The notes under the pieces were generated by a model. That model did not search any database. It was not told the DNA's origin and worked only from the letters and a program-made list of their open reading frames with translations. Below, one piece after another: positions 61,379 through 64,000 of a stretch of 64,000 bases of DNA. The DNA lies in the NCBI RefSeq assembly GCF_023145695.1, contig NZ_JAJHVV010000010.1, positions 124,001 through 188,000 on the forward strand, in the 5' to 3' direction. This DNA comes from Vibrio amylolyticus. GTDB taxonomy: Bacteria > Pseudomonadota > Gammaproteobacteria > Enterobacterales > Vibrionaceae. How positions within the stretch are numbered: the stretch's first letter is position 1; each line of letters starts with the position of its first letter. A program made the translations under genes and the position numbers.

Positions 61379-63046
61379 CTACTTAGCGATACGCTTATAC
61401 TTGATACGATGTGGTTCTGCTGCAGCCGCACCAAGAGTCTTTTTCAGCCACTCACTATATTCAGTATAGTTGCCTTCATAGAAGTTGACCTGACCTTCGT
61501 CGCGGTAGTCTAGAATGTGTGTTGCAATACGGTCTAGGAACCAACGGTCGTGCGAGATAACCATTGCACAGCCAGGGAACTCAAGCAGTGCTTCTTCAAG
61601 AGCACGTAGCGTTTCAACGTCTAGATCATTGGTTGGTTCATCGAGTAGCAGCACGTTACCGCCCGCTTTTAGTAGTTTCGCTAGGTGAACACGGTTACGT
61701 TCACCACCAGAAAGCTCACCGATGATCTTCTGTTGGTCGTTGCCTTTAAAGTTGAAGCGAGAGCAGTATGCACGTGCAGGGATTTCGAAGTTGTTGATCT
61801 TAATGATATCAGCGCCTTCAGAGATCTCTTGGAATACTGTTTTGGTATCATCCATGCTGTCACGGAACTGATCAACTGACGCAAGCTTAACTGTTTCGCC
61901 AAGTTCAACTGTGCCTGAATCTGGCTGTTCTGCACCACTTAGCATTTTAAACAGGGTTGATTTACCCGCACCGTTGGCACCAACGATACCAACGATAGCA
62001 CCTTTAGGCATGCTGAATGATAGGTCGTCGATTAGAACGCGATCACCAAATGATTTGGTTAGATTGTTAACTTCAAGAACCTTATCACCTAGGCGCTCAC
62101 CTGGCGGGATGAACAGTTCATTGGTCTCGTTACGCTTCTGGTATTGGCCAGTAGTGAGTTCTTCAAAACGAGCCATACGAGCTTTAGATTTAGCCTGACG
62201 GCCTTTCGGATTTTGACGAACCCACTCTAGCTCTTTCTCAATGGTCTTTTGACGTGCGCTTTCGCCTGCTTTTTCTTGCTTCAGACGCTCGTCTTTTTGC
62301 TCTAGCCAAGACGTGTAGTTACCTTCCCATGGGATACCTTCACCACGGTCAAGTTCTAGAATCCAGCCAGCTGCGTTGTCTAGGAAGTAACGGTCGTGGG
62401 TAATTGCCACAACAGTACCGCTGTAATCAACTAGGAAGTGCTCAAGCCATGCTACTGATTCAGCATCCAAGTGGTTGGTTGGTTCATCAAGAAGCAGCAT
62501 GTCTGGCTTTTCAAGAAGTAGACGACAGATTGCAACACGACGACGCTCACCACCAGATAAGAATTCAATTTTAGCGTCCCATTCAGGAAGACGTAGGGCG
62601 TCAGCAGCGCGCTCTAGAGCAGTCTCTAGATTGTGACCATCTTTCGCTTGGATAAGCGCTTCCAGTTCACCTTGTTCTTTTGCTAGAGCATCAAAGTCAG
62701 CATCTGGTTCTGCGTATGCTGCATAGACCGCGTCTAAACGAGTCAGTGCGCCAGCTACATCAGAGACGGCTTCTTCTACAATTTCACGTACCGTTTTTGA
62801 TTCATCAAGAACAGGCTCTTGGGGTAGGTAACCTACTTTTAGACCTTGTTGTGCGCGTGCTTCACCGTCAATGTCTGTGTCGATGCCTGCCATAATACGC
62901 AGTAGAGTTGATTTACCAGAACCATTAAGACCTAAAACACCAATTTTGGCACCTGGAAAAAAGCTAAGAGAGATGTCTTTTAGAATCTGACGTTTTGGAG
63001 GCACAGTTTTGCCAACGCGAGACATGGTATATACGTATTCAGCCAT
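61379..63046 (-). CDS. ettA: Energy-dependent translational throttle protein EttA
   Basis: A 555-residue ABC-F protein with two ATPase cassettes and no membrane domain. Cassette 1: GLNGSGKST, LSGGERRR, DEPTNHLD. Cassette 2: GANGAGKST, LSGGERNR, DEPTNDLD. The arm insertion (about 95-140) and the P-site-tRNA interaction motif linker (about 245-300, rich in Glu, Arg and Lys) are present. EttA binds the ribosomal E site and gates the first elongation steps according to ADP/ATP ratio. E. coli also has it (yjjK) divergent from slt. Confidence 0.96.
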   Translation of the reverse strand: MAEYVYTMSRVGKTVPPKRQILKDISLSFFPGAKIGVLGLNGSGKSTLLRIMAGIDTDIDGEARAQQGLKVGYLPQEPVLDESKTVREIVEEAVSDVAGALTRLDAVYAAYAEPDADFDALAKEQGELEALIQAKDGHNLETALERAADALRLPEWDAKIEFLSGGERRRVAICRLLLEKPDMLLLDEPTNHLDAESVAWLEHFLVDYSGTVVAITHDRYFLDNAAGWILELDRGEGIPWEGNYTSWLEQKDERLKQEKAGESARQKTIEKELEWVRQNPKGRQAKSKARMARFEELTTGQYQKRNETNELFIPPGERLGDKVLEVNNLTKSFGDRVLIDDLSFSMPKGAIVGIVGANGAGKSTLFKMLSGAEQPDSGTVELGETVKLASVDQFRDSMDDTKTVFQEISEGADIIKINNFEIPARAYCSRFNFKGNDQQKIIGELSGGERNRVHLAKLLKAGGNVLLLDEPTNDLDVETLRALEEALLEFPGCAMVISHDRWFLDRIATHILDYRDEGQVNFYEGNYTEYSEWLKKTLGAAAAEPHRIKYKRIAK

Positions 63047-63301
63047 TGCCGATCGTTCCTAATTTTATGGGTACAAAGGAGTTATTTTATACCAATTGCA
63101 CCACTTTTGTTACTCAGGAGCTCCCTTTTGTCGAAGGAATAATGTAAACAAGCCTCAAAGAAAATGGCTTTTAGATAAACTTAAATAAATTTGTCGCAAT
63201 TTTATTAAATTATCTCTTTTTGTGAACAAAGGCTTTACATTTGGCACTAGAATTAGCGTAATTAGTATTCACCAAAGCTTATCTCAACAGGAAGAGAGTT
63301 A

Positions 63302-64000
63302 ATGAAGTCTTTGTCATTTGTTAAACCGCAGCGCCTTCTTAGTTCAATGATCGCTATGAGCTCATTGATCTGCGGTACGTCGTATGCAGAATCCCTAGAT
63401 TTACCCTCACAGCGCAAACTATATCAACAAGCTCAAGACCTATTAGATACCAATCAGGTTGATCAATATTTGAATTTAAGACCTAAAATAGCATCTTATC
63501 CATTGACGCCTTATGTGGATTACCGAGCTTTCTATGCACAATTAGATGAAAAATCTCCGAAGCAAGTGAACGATTTTATTCGCGATTATAATGACTTCCC
63601 GTTCTCTTACCGTGTTCGTGCTCCTTACTTGGATCAGCTTGCGTCTCAAAAAGAGTGGCAACGATTTCTAGAGTTTCAAACAAAGCCGCCTAAAGGTGAA
63701 ACTTACCTATGTCACTACTACTATGCTCATGCACAGACAGGTAATAGAGAAGAAGCCTTTGAAGGCGCTTCCAAGCTTTGGCTAAGTGGAGATAGTGTAG
63801 CGGATGCTTGTGATCCTCTATTTAAGCTTTGGGAGAAAGCAGGGCATAAAACGGATCAAGTCATTCTAGAACGCATGCAACTTGCCTTTAAAGAGAACAA
63901 TAGTCGTTTAATGGGTTACCTAGCGAAGCAACTTGATAGCTCTGCGTCCAAGAAAGCGGCGAAAGATATGAAGGCGCTTTATGCAAGTCCGAGTTCTGTT
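63302..64000 (+). CDS. slt: Soluble lytic murein transglycosylase, 3' part outside window
   Basis: The frame is open from ATG 63302 to the window edge (233 codons), with GGAAGAGAG before the start. A signal peptide runs to about TSYA-ES. The visible part is the alpha-superhelical U domain of Slt70 (LPSQRKLYQQAQDLLDTNQ, YLNLRPKIASYPLTPYVDYR); the catalytic domain lies beyond the window. Slt cleaves peptidoglycan to anhydromuropeptides, the material recycled by NagZ, AnmK and MurQ encoded here. Identification also rests on the ettA-slt arrangement. Confidence 0.93.
   Translation, partial: MKSLSFVKPQRLLSSMIAMSSLICGTSYAESLDLPSQRKLYQQAQDLLDTNQVDQYLNLRPKIASYPLTPYVDYRAFYAQLDEKSPKQVNDFIRDYNDFPFSYRVRAPYLDQLASQKEWQRFLEFQTKPPKGETYLCHYYYAHAQTGNREEAFEGASKLWLSGDSVADACDPLFKLWEKAGHKTDQVILERMQLAFKENNSRLMGYLAKQLDSSASKKAAKDMKALYASPSSV

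Noticed and set aside
1..64000. tRNA or rRNA genes, insertion sequences, prophage, integron, CRISPR array
   Set aside because: No tRNA cloverleaf, rRNA segment, transposase, integrase or spaced repeat array was recognised by reading either strand; tRNAscan or CRISPR software was not available.

Overview
The window reads as a piece of the large chromosome of a Vibrio species. This rests on protein content and gene order (rpsO-pnp-nlpI, a VpsR regulator beside lysS, HlyU beside rpsT, NptA, a Vibrio-type 283-residue thymidylate synthase, a single-domain PilZ protein next to tyrA) and on the moderate G+C content. I saw no rRNA, tRNA, insertion sequence, prophage, integron or CRISPR array. It is dense housekeeping chromosome; the exact species cannot be named from the sequence.

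Layout. 1-1886: 3' part of a 2-enoate-reductase-like flavoenzyme. 2008-5214 (minus): mtnN, a CbiB-family membrane protein, btuF and a TRIC-family membrane protein, probably one operon. 5334-9330: rpsO, pnp with a long leader hairpin, nlpI. 9394-11270: a MarR regulator and a MATE efflux pump, each behind a palindromic operator. 11353-16709: oxygen-independent ubiquinone genes ubiUV and ubiT with yhbS, separated by a GGDEF-EAL gene (probable rocS). 16810-19804: holD, rimI and a membrane GGDEF-EAL protein. 20075-23927: prfC, then srmB and trmN on the minus strand. 24233-30050: brnQ, prfB (programmed +1 frameshift), lysS, vpsR. 30333-33082: a 38-codon ORF, a DUF1127 protein, a Tas-like aldo/keto reductase, a small acidic protein, mutH. 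33083-33704: a 622-bp AT-rich gap with DnaA boxes. 33705-39010: rppH-ptsP-TSUP transporter-lgt-thyA. 39153-42418: nptA, nhaR, hlyU, rpsT. 42676-50291: murJ, ribF, ileS, lspA, fkpB, ispH. 50396-52522: CstA-family transporter and a lipoprotein. 52596-55794: peptidoglycan recycling genes murQ, anmK, nagZ. 55859-58264: BtsSR-type two-component system. 58366-60716: TyrR-box-controlled aroF-tyrA. 60814-64000: a PilZ protein, ettA, and the 5' part of slt.

How the parts connect. Four genes belong to cyclic-di-GMP signalling: two GGDEF-EAL enzymes, the VpsR activator and a PilZ receptor. The BtsSR-type system has a likely target inside the window, because the cstA promoter region carries a direct repeat matching the BtsR site known from E. 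coli, including its 13-bp spacing. Translation and its quality control are strongly represented (rpsO, rpsT, prfB, prfC, lysS, ileS, ettA, rimI). The most interesting non-coding stretch is the mutH-rppH gap, with three consensus DnaA boxes and an IHF-like site; it is a candidate equivalent of the E. coli DARS2 element. I found nothing that looks like an entirely new multi-gene system.
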